Origin: Anabaena azotica FACHB-119
Lineage (GTDB): Bacteria > Cyanobacteriota > Cyanobacteriia > Cyanobacteriales > Nostocaceae
NCBI RefSeq assembly: GCF_014697625.1
Contig: NZ_JACJSG010000033.1
Coordinates: 25,641 to 89,640 of the forward strand
DNA: 64,000 nt
Direction of reading: 5' to 3'
The position numbers and the translations under genes are program-made. Positions 1 through 8,895 of this stretch are shown one piece after another. The stretch's first letter is position 1. Each line of letters starts with the position of its first letter. A model generated the notes under the pieces. That model saw nothing but the letters and a program-made list of their open reading frames with translations, did not search any database and was not told where the DNA came from.

Positions 1-447
1 AACGCTATTTATTTTTTGAGCTGCTTCACTATAAAACTGATGCAAACTGTTATATTGTGTGGCAATTTCTGAAAAAAATCGTCAGTTATTTCTGTCTTCT
101 CTACAAAGATTTAGAATTGATTGTATTGATACTTTTAGACAAAAATTTTGAGATTTTCTCATCTATCGCCAGAAGTAAAAAGGCTGAGTGTTTCTAGTTT
201 GAGATGCTTCAGTGAAATAATTCAATGGTGCAAGCGCGTATTCATTCCCACCAACGATAAAGCGGTATCGATTTTGGCGGCTGTGATGGAAATTCTCTAT
301 TGATGAGAGCCAAAATATGTGTATTTTTTTACCTATCCCTCTGTGTCTTGAATTTTGCTGTCCGCTTTGTTCAGTAACAAAGCGATCGCTTGTGAGGTTT
401 TTCTCATTTTTATTCAACTCAAACAATAGGCAATCAAAAGTTCAATA
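1..447. other. Leading region, no convincing gene
   Basis: AT-rich sequence before the peptidase gene. An 87-codon open frame on the minus strand (163-426) begins with TTG, has biased low-complexity composition and matches no family I recognise, so I do not call it. A HIP1 octamer lies near 381-390. The upstream region of the peptidase should be here, but no clear promoter is visible. Confidence 0.4.
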
Positions 448-2412
448 ATGAGATTAATCGTTGAATTAAGGACTTTAGAGCATATGATACAACCAGAGGT
501 AGCAACTTACGGTTCTTGGAAATCACCAATTACAACAGACTTAATTACTGCACGTACAATTGGATTAGGACAAATTGTTCTTGATGGCGAAGACATTTAC
601 TGGAGTGAATTACGTCCATCAGAGCAAGGTAGAACTGTGGTAGTGCGTCGCAGTCCCAATAACCAAATTCAGGATGTCACTTCTGCTGGGTTCAACGTGC
701 GTACTCGTGTTCATGAATATGGTGGTAACTCTTTTTTCGTCGTTGATGGCACTGTTTACTTTAGCAACTTTGCCGACCAACGCATCTATCGTCAGAATGT
801 GAATACTCAACCGCAACCTATCACACCAGAAGTTCCTGTGCGCTATGCAGATGGAGTTTTTGACCGTCAACGCCAAAGAATTATCTGTGTATCCGAAGAC
901 CACAGCATTACTGGACATGAACCTACCAATACCCTGGTGAGTCTGGGATTAGAAGGAGATAGCCAACAATTAGTGTCGGGAGATGATTTTTACGCCTCAC
1001 CCCGTCTTAGTCCTGATGGTTCTCGCTTGGCTTGGCTGGCTTGGAATCATCCCAATATGCCTTGGGATGGTACTCAACTTTGGGTAGGAGAAATTCTCGG
1101 TGATGGCAGTTTAGGTAATAGTCAACAAATTGCAGGTGGTGTCAATGAATCTATATTTCAGCCGGAGTGGTCTAGTGATGGGAGATTATATTTTATTAGC
1201 GATCGCACCGGGTGGTGGAATCTCTACCGTTGGCAAGATGGCGAGATACAAGCTTTGACACAAATAGAGGCAGAGTTTGGTCGTCCCCAATGGCTTTTAG
1301 GGATGTCTACTTATGCTTTCGAGTCCGCTAACCGGATTATCTGCACATATACCCAAAACGGTATTTGGTACTTAGCTAGTCTAGACACCACCACAAGTCA
1401 ATTAAAACTACTACCCACACCATATACAGATATTAGTGGTATTCAGGCATCCCCTGGACGAGTTGTTTTTCGTGCCAGTTCTCCGACTGAGTTAACCTCT
1501 ATTGTGCAGTTTGATTTGGCTACGGAAAAACTAGAAGTGTTACGCCGCTCTAGTGATGTCACTATTGACCCTGGTTATCTTTCTGTGCCTCAACCAATTG
1601 AGTACCCCACAGCTAATGGTCAAACCGCCTATGCTATATTTTATCCACCCCAAAACCGTGATTACACTGCCCCTAACCATGAGAAACCGCCTCTAATTGT
1701 CAAAAGCCACGGCGGCCCAACTGCATCTACTTCCAGTAGCCTGAGCTTTAGTATTCAGTATTGGACTAGCCGGGGTATAGCAGTTCTGGATGTGAATTAT
1801 GGTGGTAGCACAGGTTATGGACGAGAGTATCGGCAAAGATTAAATGGTCAATGGGGAATTGTCGATGTCGATGATTGCGTTTTTGGCGCACTTTACTTAG
1901 TCGAACAAGGACTTGTTGACGGTGAGCGTTTGGCTATTTCTGGTGGTAGCGCGGGAGGTTATACAACACTTTGTGCTTTGACTTTCCGTAATACCTTTAA
2001 AGCGGGTGCTAGCTATTATGGGGTGAGTGATTTAGAAGCTTTAGCGCGGGATACACACAAATTTGAATCACGGTATTTGGATGGTTTGATTGGTGCTTAC
2101 CCAGAACAGCGTCAGATTTATCAACAACGCTCACCCATCAATTTTACTGACAATCTTAACTGTCCAGTAATTTTTTTCCAGGGGCTAGAAGATAAAATCG
2201 TTCCACCCAATCAAACAGAAGCAATGGTTACAGCCTTGCGCTCTAAAGGTGTACCAGTTGCTTATGTTCCTTTTGCAGGTGAACAACATGGTTTCCGCAA
2301 AGCCGAAAACATCAAAAAATCCCTAGAAGCCGAACTCTACTTTTATTCACGTATTTTCTCTTTTGAACTTTATGAATCTATCGAGCCAGTAATTATCGAA
2401 AATTTGGGTTGA
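448..2412 (+). CDS. S9 family peptidase (prolyl oligopeptidase / acylaminoacyl-peptidase type)
   Basis: The 654-residue protein has an N-terminal beta-propeller half (about residues 20-380; blades with SPDGSRLAWL-like and FISDRTGWWNLYRW segments) and a C-terminal alpha/beta-hydrolase domain. The catalytic triad is readable: Ser501 in GGSAGGY, Asp582 in LEDKIVP and His614 in GEQHGF. The length is normal for the family. S9 peptidases cleave short peptides, often after Pro or an acylated residue; there is no signal peptide, so it should be cytosolic. An alternative start is the ATG at 484 (MIQPEVATYG), which removes 12 non-conserved residues and may be the true one. It is monocistronic, followed by transposon relics. 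The family call is firm; the substrate is unknown. Confidence 0.93.
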   Translation: MRLIVELRTLEHMIQPEVATYGSWKSPITTDLITARTIGLGQIVLDGEDIYWSELRPSEQGRTVVVRRSPNNQIQDVTSAGFNVRTRVHEYGGNSFFVVDGTVYFSNFADQRIYRQNVNTQPQPITPEVPVRYADGVFDRQRQRIICVSEDHSITGHEPTNTLVSLGLEGDSQQLVSGDDFYASPRLSPDGSRLAWLAWNHPNMPWDGTQLWVGEILGDGSLGNSQQIAGGVNESIFQPEWSSDGRLYFISDRTGWWNLYRWQDGEIQALTQIEAEFGRPQWLLGMSTYAFESANRIICTYTQNGIWYLASLDTTTSQLKLLPTPYTDISGIQASPGRVVFRASSPTELTSIVQFDLATEKLEVLRRSSDVTIDPGYLSVPQPIEYPTANGQTAYAIFYPPQNRDYTAPNHEKPPLIVKSHGGPTASTSSSLSFSIQYWTSRGIAVLDVNYGGSTGYGREYRQRLNGQWGIVDVDDCVFGALYLVEQGLVDGERLAISGGSAGGYTTLCALTFRNTFKAGASYYGVSDLEALARDTHKFESRYLDGLIGAYPEQRQIYQQRSPINFTDNLNCPVIFFQGLEDKIVPPNQTEAMVTALRSKGVPVAYVPFAGEQHGFRKAENIKKSLEAELYFYSRIFSFELYESIEPVIIENLG

Positions 2413-2479
2413 AAACCCCGTTGTTCTACGACGGCTTTAACAACGTATCTGCTAAAATATGTGTAGTCGCCATAGGGCA

Positions 2480-2586
2480 TTGGGAGACTATAAACGGACG
2501 TGGAGAGGCTGTAAGACTACAAGCGTAGCAAGCTTCGGTGAAGCGTCAAGGAATCCTTGCTCCTTTAGGACAGGGAGGTATGTCAA
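2480..2586 (+). mobile_element. Decayed 3' end of an IS200/IS605-type tnpB element
   Basis: The sequence reads like the end of a cyanobacterial tnpB plus right end. A degraded frame gives GHWETINGRGEAVRLQA followed by a stop, then a GC hairpin (gctcctttaggacagggagg) and the tip TGTCAA at 2581-2586, the type of right-end cleavage tetranucleotide (TCAA) known for IS608. No catalytic region remains upstream, so this is a relic. The call rests on resemblance to tnpB termini and on the similar intact end at 63758-63790. Confidence 0.55.
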
Positions 2587-2600
2587 CAAAAATACTTGAT

Positions 2601-2652
2601 ATAGTAGTAAACTCAACGGGGTTGGTGACAACCTCGTTGAGTTTACTATTAT
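2601..2652. repeat. Long near-perfect palindrome
   Basis: Arms of about 23 bp containing AGTAAACTCAACG and CGTTGAGTTTACT enclose the six-base loop GGTGAC, with a G.U pair only at a few positions. There is no T-run after it, so it is not a typical terminator. It sits 14 nt beyond the tnpB relic tip. It could be a mobile palindrome, a structured-RNA relic or part of a transposon end. Confidence 0.7.
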
Positions 2653-3103
2653 GGGCGGTGAAGTGCGATCGCTACTCATCTACCTGAAAGCTGATGATCA
2701 AGTAATGCTTGAGAAACTGTCAAACGCCCCACCCACAAGGGGATGTGGCTTGTAACTAACCGATAGACTCGGCTGAAACATCTGGCATATTGACTGATGC
2801 CTGTCTCCCAGGCACAGCCGAACTGTTTGTCGGCAGAAGAATTTGAATCCATTTCACGAGTGTGAATATAGATTTAAGTTTATTTCTACCGTCACTGACA
2901 AACCACTTTTTCTGATTCTTCAACAACTGGTGTTGCGCTCAACAAATGTCATGTCTCAAGTAGATATTGCTATTGTACCATTATTGTACCCTTGACTCTG
3001 GCTCACTTACATCCCCACCCATCAAGGGATGGGGTTTTACGCTCGATCAATAAAAGAACACTGTTATAGGTAAGATATACCTTGTAATAGTATGTAACCA
3101 TTA
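2653..3103. other. Gene-free stretch with probable transposon-end relics
   Basis: Two GC hairpins resemble IS200/IS605 subterminal hairpins: 2724-2744 (CCCCACCC..GGGGATG) and 3011-3036 (CATCCCCACCC..GGGATGGGG). Between them, the minus strand near 2750-2850 is open in one frame (containing CAWETGISQYARCFSRVYR) with no recognisable start, possibly the decayed tail of another transposase. The promoter of the next gene probably lies in 3041-3139. Nothing here looks functional as a protein gene. Confidence 0.4.
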
Positions 3104-3139
3104 TTGTGCAACATAGCTCTGTATTTTCGGGGTGTCGTG

Positions 3140-6100
3140 ATGAGCTTAATTAACCTGGATCTAGTAATCAACGCAGTTACGAGCATTGCTAATCCTTTAA
3201 TTAAGGAAAAAATTCTGCGTAGTGAGACAGTAATTAAGTTACTCCAGCAATTTAACCTTGACCCAGAGCATCCACCTGGTGATTTTAGTGGTGTTTACGC
3301 CTATGCCTTAGTCGAGTACGGAGTCGGCAAACCAAAACCATTTCTGGAATTATTCCGCCAAGAACCCATTAAGCAAGCTTTTCGCAAAGCATTAGACCAC
3401 AATAACCCGTCAATTCTCCTTTCTGAAGTTGATGGTTTTCTTGATGCCTATACATTAGGTGAAGAAATCAGAAGCTTAGAAATTGATGTTAGACGAGAGG
3501 TAGCGGCATTTGCAGCTGTGTTTATTGAAGTCGCCAAACGCAGCCGCACACCTGCTGATGTCTTGATGAGTCAACAGATTGGTTCTTTACATAAAAGAAT
3601 TGCCAATATCCAAGAAATACTGGATAGATTGCCTACATTGGAAGGCATTCGTACTGAAATGGCACGATTAGCAGCCCAGAATTATCCAGCACTCAGCCCA
3701 ACTAATACAGAGAATCAATGTAGGGCGATGGGCTACGCCCCGCCTTTGGCGATCGCCTTAGCCCAACAAATGCGAGGATGGTTTGAAACCTTGGGCTACC
3801 GTTTAGAAAAATATGAAATCTGGGCAGAAGATTATTTTGAATGGATTATCAACATTCCCGTCCGCCGCAGTTATGACCGCATTCTGGTACGTGGCGTTGC
3901 CGGAGAAGTAAAATTAAGTGATGTGATGGCGTTGAGCCAATCAGTTAATCAGCAAAAAACTGATGAAGGCTGGCTAGTAACTACCCGACGCATTTCCCGC
4001 GCCGCACGGGATGAAGTCAAAAAAGAAGAAAATCATCGTCTTGATTGTTTCACTTTCGACGAACTGATTGACTTAGATGCTGACTTCACTGGTTATCTCG
4101 ACTGGCTAGAAGCAGAAATCAAACGCCGACAAATCGATACTAAATATGTGCCGCTTGCTTGTACCAAAGAAGAAATTGATCCAGTGACTAAGCGGCGCAT
4201 TGGTATCAGCCGTTATGAAGAAGAAGACGGTTGGATTGATGGTTACATCGACCTTTGGCTTGATGACCCCGCCAAAGAACATATTTCTATTTTGGGAGAA
4301 TTTGGCACAGGTAAAACATGGTTTGTCTTTCACTATGCTTGGACAGCACTGCAACGTTACCGAGATGCCCAAAAACGTGGTGTTGAACGTCCCCGTCTAC
4401 CTCTAGTAATTACCCTGCGCGACTTTGCCAAGGCGTTAAACGTGGAAAATGTTTTAGCAGGTTTCTTCTTTACTCAACATAATATCCGCATCAATAGCGA
4501 AGTCTTTGACCAACTCAACCGCATGGGTAAATTGCTGCTAATTTTCGATGGCTTTGACGAAATGGCTGCAAAAGTTGACCGCCAACAGATGATTAACAAT
4601 TTCTGGGAACTTGCAAAGGTAGTAGTTCCCGGTGCGAAAGTTATCCTAACCTGCCGTACCGAACATTTCCCAGAAGCGAAAGAAGGAAGGGCATTACTAA
4701 ATGCAGAACTGCAAGCCTCCACAAGACAATTAACTGGGGAAACACCACAATTTGAAGTTTTGGAACTGGAGAAATTCAACGACGAACAAATACGCCAGGT
4801 GTTGTTATACCAAGCAGAACCAGCCACCGTTGAACAGGTCATGGGCAATCCGCAATTATTAGACTTAGCCCGTCGTCCTGTAATGACCGACTTAATTTTA
4901 GAAGCATTACCAGAGATTAAGGCGGGTAAACCTGTAGATATGTCACGGGTTTATCTGTATGCAGTACGGCGCAAGATGGAACGAGATATCAAGGCAGATC
5001 GTACTTTTACTTCCTTGGCAGATAAGTTGTACTTTTTATGCGAACTCTCGTGGGAAATGCTGTCTACTGACCAAATGAGCCTGAATTATCGGCTGTTCCC
5101 AGAACGCATCCGCCGCTTATTTGGTTCTGTTGTCCAAGAAGAGAAAGATTTAGACCATTGGCATTATGACATGATGGCGCAGACAATGCTTGTCCGCAAT
5201 GCCGATGGTGATTATACTCCAGCCCATAGGTCACTGTTAGAGTTTTTTGTGGCGTATAAATTTGCGGCGGAGTTGGGGGCGTTAGCGGGTGATTTTACAG
5301 AATTGGCGCAAGCACAGTCATGTTTGGATAGCAGTGTAGCAGCTATTGATTATACTTGGTCTGGTTATTTTTCACGTTATGGCAGTAGGGAAGCGATCGC
5401 ACCTCTCAAAGCATTTACCAGTGAGTCCTTAGATAAGTTAAGGGAGACTTTTGGCAAAGCACCACTAACAAAAGCAGTGATGGATTTGCTTGTGCCGATG
5501 TTAACCAACAGTAGTAAGTCCCTGATTAGTATTATTGAAGGGACGCGGGGTAAAAGCGAAGATGAGGTAGGTTATGTTGGCGGAAATGCGGCGACGTTAG
5601 CAGTGAAGATAGATAAGGCAGTATTGGAAGGCAGAGATTTCAGCCATGCAGTTATTAAAGCAGCAGATTTTAGTAGCGCAAGTTTGCGTAATGTCAATTT
5701 TACAGAAGCTAATTTAATTGATTCTGGTTTTGTCAAAGACTTTGGTGCAGTTTTTTCCGTTGCATACAGTTCAGATGGTCAATTTTTAGCTACTGGTGAT
5801 GGTAATGGTATTGTTCGTTTATGGGAAGTCTCTATTGGTAGAGAAATATTAACTTGTAAAGGACATACATCAGGAATACTTTCTGTTAACTTTAGTGCTG
5901 ATGGTGATACTTTTGCTAGTGGTGGTTATGACGGAACAATTAAATTATGGGATAGCCACAATGGCAAATGCTTAAAAACCTTGGAAGGACATAAATCTTC
6001 TGTCAATTCCGTGGTATTCTCCCCTCAAAGAAAAATTATTGCTAGTGGCAGTTCTGATAGCACCATAAGATTATGGGACATTCATACTGGTCAATGTTTA

Positions 6101-7597
6101 CAAGTTTTGCAGGGACATACTAATTTAATACGCTCAGTTGCCTTTTCTCCAGATGAAAAAATACTTGCTAGTGGGGCTTCAGATAATACTGTAAGGTTAT
6201 GGAATACTCAAACTGGAAACTGTTTAAAAATATTAAAAGAACATACAGATTCTATATACTCAGTTGCTTTTAGTCCAGATGGTCAACTACTTGCTAGTGC
6301 TGATTATTATGGAACTTTAAAATTATGGGATTTGCCAACAGGTCAATGTAAGTCTACCTTGAAAGTAGATGATAATCGAATATGGACTATTGCTTTCAGT
6401 CCCGATAGTAAAATAATTGCTAGTACCAGTAACCAGACTATCAAACTTTGGGATATAAACACAAATAAATGTCTGCAAATATTAAAGGGTCATTTCAATA
6501 TAGTTCGTTCAATTGCTTTCAGTCCAAATGGTGAAACTCTGGTTAGTAGTAGCTATGATAAAACAGTTATATTTTGGAACATTCACACAGGGGAATGCCT
6601 GAGAATTTTACAAGGCTATAGTAACTGGATAAATTCTATTACTTTTAGTTTAGACAATAAAATGCTTGCGAGTGCAGATGATGTGGCAATAGTAATATGG
6701 AATGTTATTACTGGTGAATCTGTCAGAACTCTACAAGGTCATACTCACTGGATACAATCAATTGCTTTAAATTATGATGGTACAATACTTGCCAGTGGCA
6801 GTGCAGATTCCACGATCAGACTCTGGAATTTACACACTGGAGAATGTTTAAAAATTTTGCCAGGACATAGCAACTGGGTACAATCTGTTGCTTTCAGTCC
6901 CAATAATCAATTACTAGCCAGTGGTAGCAGCGATGGAACTTTAAGAATATGGGATGTTCAAGACGGAAAATGTTGTCAGATTTTGCACCCAAATTACTCA
7001 ATACGCTCAGTTGCTTTTAGTTTAGATGGCAAAATACTTGCAAGCGGTCTTGCGGATGGAACAATCCAACTATGGAATATTCATACAGGTGAATGCTTTA
7101 AAACTTTGCAGGTGGGAGATAATATTGCTACACGTTCAATTGCCTTCAGTCCTGATGGTCAAGTTTTAGCTAGTGGAATGTCTAACCCCAGTGTTGGATT
7201 GTGGAATACTGCCACTGGTGAATCTTTAAAATATTTGCAGGCTCATACAGGCTCGGTGTTAGCTGTTGCCTTTAGTCCAGATGGTAAAATTCTCGCTAGC
7301 GCTGGAGATGATAAAACTGTAATACTTTGGGATATCAACAGTGGTGAATACCTAAAAATTTTGCGGGGTCATTCTCTTTGGATTCGCTCAGTTGCCTTTA
7401 GTTCAGACGGTAAAATAATTGCTAGTTGTAGTTGTGATAGCACAATTAAACTGTGGAATGTTGAAACCGGGGAATGTATAAATACTTTAATCAGTAAAAG
7501 ACCATACGAAAATATGACCATCACAGGCGTTAAAGGTTTAACAGCCGCAGAAATTGACACACTTAAAACACTTGGCGCAGTGGAACATGGAGAATAA
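3140..7597 (+). CDS. Mrr-like nuclease / NACHT NTPase / WD40 repeat protein (STAND family)
   Basis: The 1485-residue protein has four parts. (1) The N-terminal region (about 1-330) includes a restriction-endonuclease-like fold: GEVKLSD with Glu256 and Lys258, then GWLVTTRRISRAA and CFTFDELID, matching the order of strands in Mrr-type domains. (2) A NACHT NTPase follows, with Walker A GEFGTGKT (Lys392) and Walker B LLLIFDGFDE near residue 470. (3) A short pentapeptide-like stretch (ADFSSASLRNVNFTEANL) follows. (4) Fourteen WD40 blades run to the C-terminus, ending in a RPYENMTITG tail. STAND proteins of this plan use the repeats as sensor, the NTPase as switch and the N-terminus as effector; several act in phage defence or cell death. 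I start at ATG 3140 rather than TTG 3104. It overlaps the next gene by 11 nt. The Mrr assignment is inferred from motifs. Confidence 0.85.
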   Translation: MSLINLDLVINAVTSIANPLIKEKILRSETVIKLLQQFNLDPEHPPGDFSGVYAYALVEYGVGKPKPFLELFRQEPIKQAFRKALDHNNPSILLSEVDGFLDAYTLGEEIRSLEIDVRREVAAFAAVFIEVAKRSRTPADVLMSQQIGSLHKRIANIQEILDRLPTLEGIRTEMARLAAQNYPALSPTNTENQCRAMGYAPPLAIALAQQMRGWFETLGYRLEKYEIWAEDYFEWIINIPVRRSYDRILVRGVAGEVKLSDVMALSQSVNQQKTDEGWLVTTRRISRAARDEVKKEENHRLDCFTFDELIDLDADFTGYLDWLEAEIKRRQIDTKYVPLACTKEEIDPVTKRRIGISRYEEEDGWIDGYIDLWLDDPAKEHISILGEFGTGKTWFVFHYAWTALQRYRDAQKRGVERPRLPLVITLRDFAKALNVENVLAGFFFTQHNIRINSEVFDQLNRMGKLLLIFDGFDEMAAKVDRQQMINNFWELAKVVVPGAKVILTCRTEHFPEAKEGRALLNAELQASTRQLTGETPQFEVLELEKFNDEQIRQVLLYQAEPATVEQVMGNPQLLDLARRPVMTDLILEALPEIKAGKPVDMSRVYLYAVRRKMERDIKADRTFTSLADKLYFLCELSWEMLSTDQMSLNYRLFPERIRRLFGSVVQEEKDLDHWHYDMMAQTMLVRNADGDYTPAHRSLLEFFVAYKFAAELGALAGDFTELAQAQSCLDSSVAAIDYTWSGYFSRYGSREAIAPLKAFTSESLDKLRETFGKAPLTKAVMDLLVPMLTNSSKSLISIIEGTRGKSEDEVGYVGGNAATLAVKIDKAVLEGRDFSHAVIKAADFSSASLRNVNFTEANLIDSGFVKDFGAVFSVAYSSDGQFLATGDGNGIVRLWEVSIGREILTCKGHTSGILSVNFSADGDTFASGGYDGTIKLWDSHNGKCLKTLEGHKSSVNSVVFSPQRKIIASGSSDSTIRLWDIHTGQCLQVLQGHTNLIRSVAFSPDEKILASGASDNTVRLWNTQTGNCLKILKEHTDSIYSVAFSPDGQLLASADYYGTLKLWDLPTGQCKSTLKVDDNRIWTIAFSPDSKIIASTSNQTIKLWDINTNKCLQILKGHFNIVRSIAFSPNGETLVSSSYDKTVIFWNIHTGECLRILQGYSNWINSITFSLDNKMLASADDVAIVIWNVITGESVRTLQGHTHWIQSIALNYDGTILASGSADSTIRLWNLHTGECLKILPGHSNWVQSVAFSPNNQLLASGSSDGTLRIWDVQDGKCCQILHPNYSIRSVAFSLDGKILASGLADGTIQLWNIHTGECFKTLQVGDNIATRSIAFSPDGQVLASGMSNPSVGLWNTATGESLKYLQAHTGSVLAVAFSPDGKILASAGDDKTVILWDINSGEYLKILRGHSLWIRSVAFSSDGKIIASCSCDSTIKLWNVETGECINTLISKRPYENMTITGVKGLTAAEIDTLKTLGAVEHGE

Positions 7598-7862
7598 ATC
7601 AGAGAGGATAAAAATATCAAATGAAGGACAAGTGATTATTTCTGAAGAATTACTAAAAGCTTCAGGCTGGGAAATCAGACAGGAATTAATAGCAATTAAC
7701 ATGGGTGATGGGATTCTTCTCAAACCCAAGAAACCCTTTGCAGAAACTACATTAAATGATGTTGCAGGCTGCTTGAAATATCAAGGCGCACCCAAATCTT
7801 TAAAAGATATGAATGATGCCATCCGTCAAGGTATAGAGGAATCGTGGCATAGTGGCAGTTGA
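7587..7862 (+). CDS. AbrB/MazE-type antitoxin (VapB-like)
   Basis: The 91-residue protein has an N-terminal swapped-hairpin (SpoVT/AbrB) pattern, RIKISNEGQVIISEELLKA, followed by a GDGILLKPKKPF segment and a helical tail that would wrap the toxin. The ATG lies inside the last codons of the NACHT-WD40 gene, and its own end overlaps the vapC start by 11 nt, the usual arrangement of a toxin-antitoxin pair. Antitoxins of this type bind operator DNA through the AbrB domain and neutralise a PIN-domain RNase. Its toxin is truncated here, so this is now an orphan antitoxin, probably co-translated with the NACHT protein. Confidence 0.8.
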   Translation: MENKSERIKISNEGQVIISEELLKASGWEIRQELIAINMGDGILLKPKKPFAETTLNDVAGCLKYQGAPKSLKDMNDAIRQGIEESWHSGS

Positions 7863-7935
7863 TACTAATATAATTGTGCGTCTATTGACTCAAGATGATG
7901 AATTACAGTACCAAAAGAGTCTAGCAATTTTTCAG
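7852..7935 (+). pseudogene. Truncated VapC (PIN-domain RNase toxin), N-terminus only
   Basis: From GTG 7852 the frame reads MAVDTNIIVRLLTQDDELQ and then QYQKSLAIFQ, the standard start of a VapC PIN domain with its first catalytic Asp (residue 4). Homology stops after about 28 residues. The frame stays open to 8058, but there it runs antisense through the 3' end of the DUF5615 gene, giving unrelated residues. The remaining PIN catalytic acids are missing, so it cannot be an active RNase. A deletion joined this stump to the neighbouring, oppositely oriented TA pair. Confidence 0.8.
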
Positions 7936-7939
7936 TTTA

Positions 7940-8281
7940 TTAACTCACTGGACGCACGACACGAATTAGTTTTCCTTTCAAACATTCCTCTGCTGTCACA
8001 GCCTCATTTATTCGTGCTGCAAATTGCTCCCAATTACGATTATTCGTACAAACAATAATCCCGAAGTGTTGATCATTGCGACGATGTAACCTGATAAAAT
8101 CGTCTCTGTTGACAGTTAATACTGACAGTTCTTGACTGATGGCAAATGCCAGCACTTCTTCATCAGGTATACCTTTTTCCGCCTTTCCTGCTTCTTGAAC
8201 TGTCAAAACATCATGCCCCAAAGTACGTAATAATTCCACAACTGGATACGGAAACTGCTCGTCTGCGTAAAACCGTGCCAT
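7940..8281 (-). CDS. DUF5615 PIN-like toxin
   Basis: The 113-residue protein opens with FYADEQFPYPVVELLRTLGHDV and contains SVLTVNRDDFIRLH and GIIVCTNN. These are the conserved blocks of the DUF5615 (Mut7-C-like, PIN fold) family, with acidic residues at the expected active-site positions (Asp6/Glu7 and Asp60/61). Family members are predicted RNases paired with DUF433 proteins. It lies 3 nt downstream of the DUF433 gene, so the two form a bicistron with the antitoxin-like gene first. The family is confident; toxicity is inferred from the pairing. Confidence 0.87.
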   Translation of the reverse strand: MARFYADEQFPYPVVELLRTLGHDVLTVQEAGKAEKGIPDEEVLAFAISQELSVLTVNRDDFIRLHRRNDQHFGIIVCTNNRNWEQFAARINEAVTAEECLKGKLIRVVRPVS

Positions 8282-8284
8282 CGA

Positions 8285-8620
8285 CTAGGCTGCCTCATTA
8301 CGCTTAATTGCCAATTCGATTTCATCAGGATGAGCTTCTGCATACACCCAAGCATTAGCTAAATCTGTAGCTCTAATGCTGGGATAACTCGTCAAAAGGT
8401 CAGCATCACTATATCCAAGATGACGAGCTTCCACAAGTACCCAAACGGGGATACGAGTTTTCGCAATGCGTGCTTCTCCACCGCAGACTCCAGGGGTTTT
8501 CTCAATTCCTTGCCAACTGCTACTCAGACTTTGAGCAAGTAACTGTATAGCCTGCAATTTTTCACCAGGACTGAGGGCAAGAAGTTGTTGTTCTAACTCT
8601 TTGAGTGTCACAGTTATCAA
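8285..8620 (-). CDS. DUF433 antitoxin-like protein
   Basis: The 111-residue protein contains the DUF433 core TPGVCGGEARIAKTRIPVW, then LVEARHLGYSDADLLTSYPSI and the helical AWVYAEAHPDEIELAI. DUF433 is a winged-helix-like fold similar to the antitoxin VapB45 and is usually encoded just before a DUF5615 protein, as here (3-nt gap). The start is TTG 8620 or GTG 8611; the first 35 residues are helical and resemble the addiction-module LSPGEKLQAIQLL region. It probably neutralises the downstream protein and represses its own promoter. Confidence 0.87.
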   Translation of the reverse strand: MITVTLKELEQQLLALSPGEKLQAIQLLAQSLSSSWQGIEKTPGVCGGEARIAKTRIPVWVLVEARHLGYSDADLLTSYPSIRATDLANAWVYAEAHPDEIELAIKRNEAA

Positions 8621-8750
8621 CCTATGGTATTTTGTCAGGCTACATTTACAATTTTATATATGACCCAAGAGTTAACTTTCATTAGCATAATTCTATGCCA
8701 GGATATTATAGCTTTTCTTACCCCAGTGAGGTACAGGTAAGAATAATTAA

Positions 8751-8778
8751 ACGCAGATGCACGCAGATGCACGCAGAT
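8751..8778. repeat. Tandem ACGCAGATGC repeat
   Basis: Nearly three copies of a ten-base unit lie between the two toxin-antitoxin operons. Related ATCTGCGTTC units occur at 58239-58268. This is a common non-coding dispersed sequence in this genome; no function is evident. Confidence 0.7.
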
Positions 8779-8895
8779 AAATTTTACCTTAGTAGACTGG
8801 GAAACGCTATAATATCTTCGTCATTAAATCCTAGAGACGAGAAAAACTATATTTACTATAGTTAAAATTAGCCTTCATTTAATTTGTATTCAATT

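Noticed and set aside
163..426. 87-codon open frame on the minus strand
   Set aside because: TTG start, no recognisable motifs, composition like non-coding DNA; not supported as a gene.
5730..7480. Tandem DNA repeats across 1.7 kb
   Set aside because: They are explained by 14 diverged WD40 blades in protein; no nucleotide-level array.
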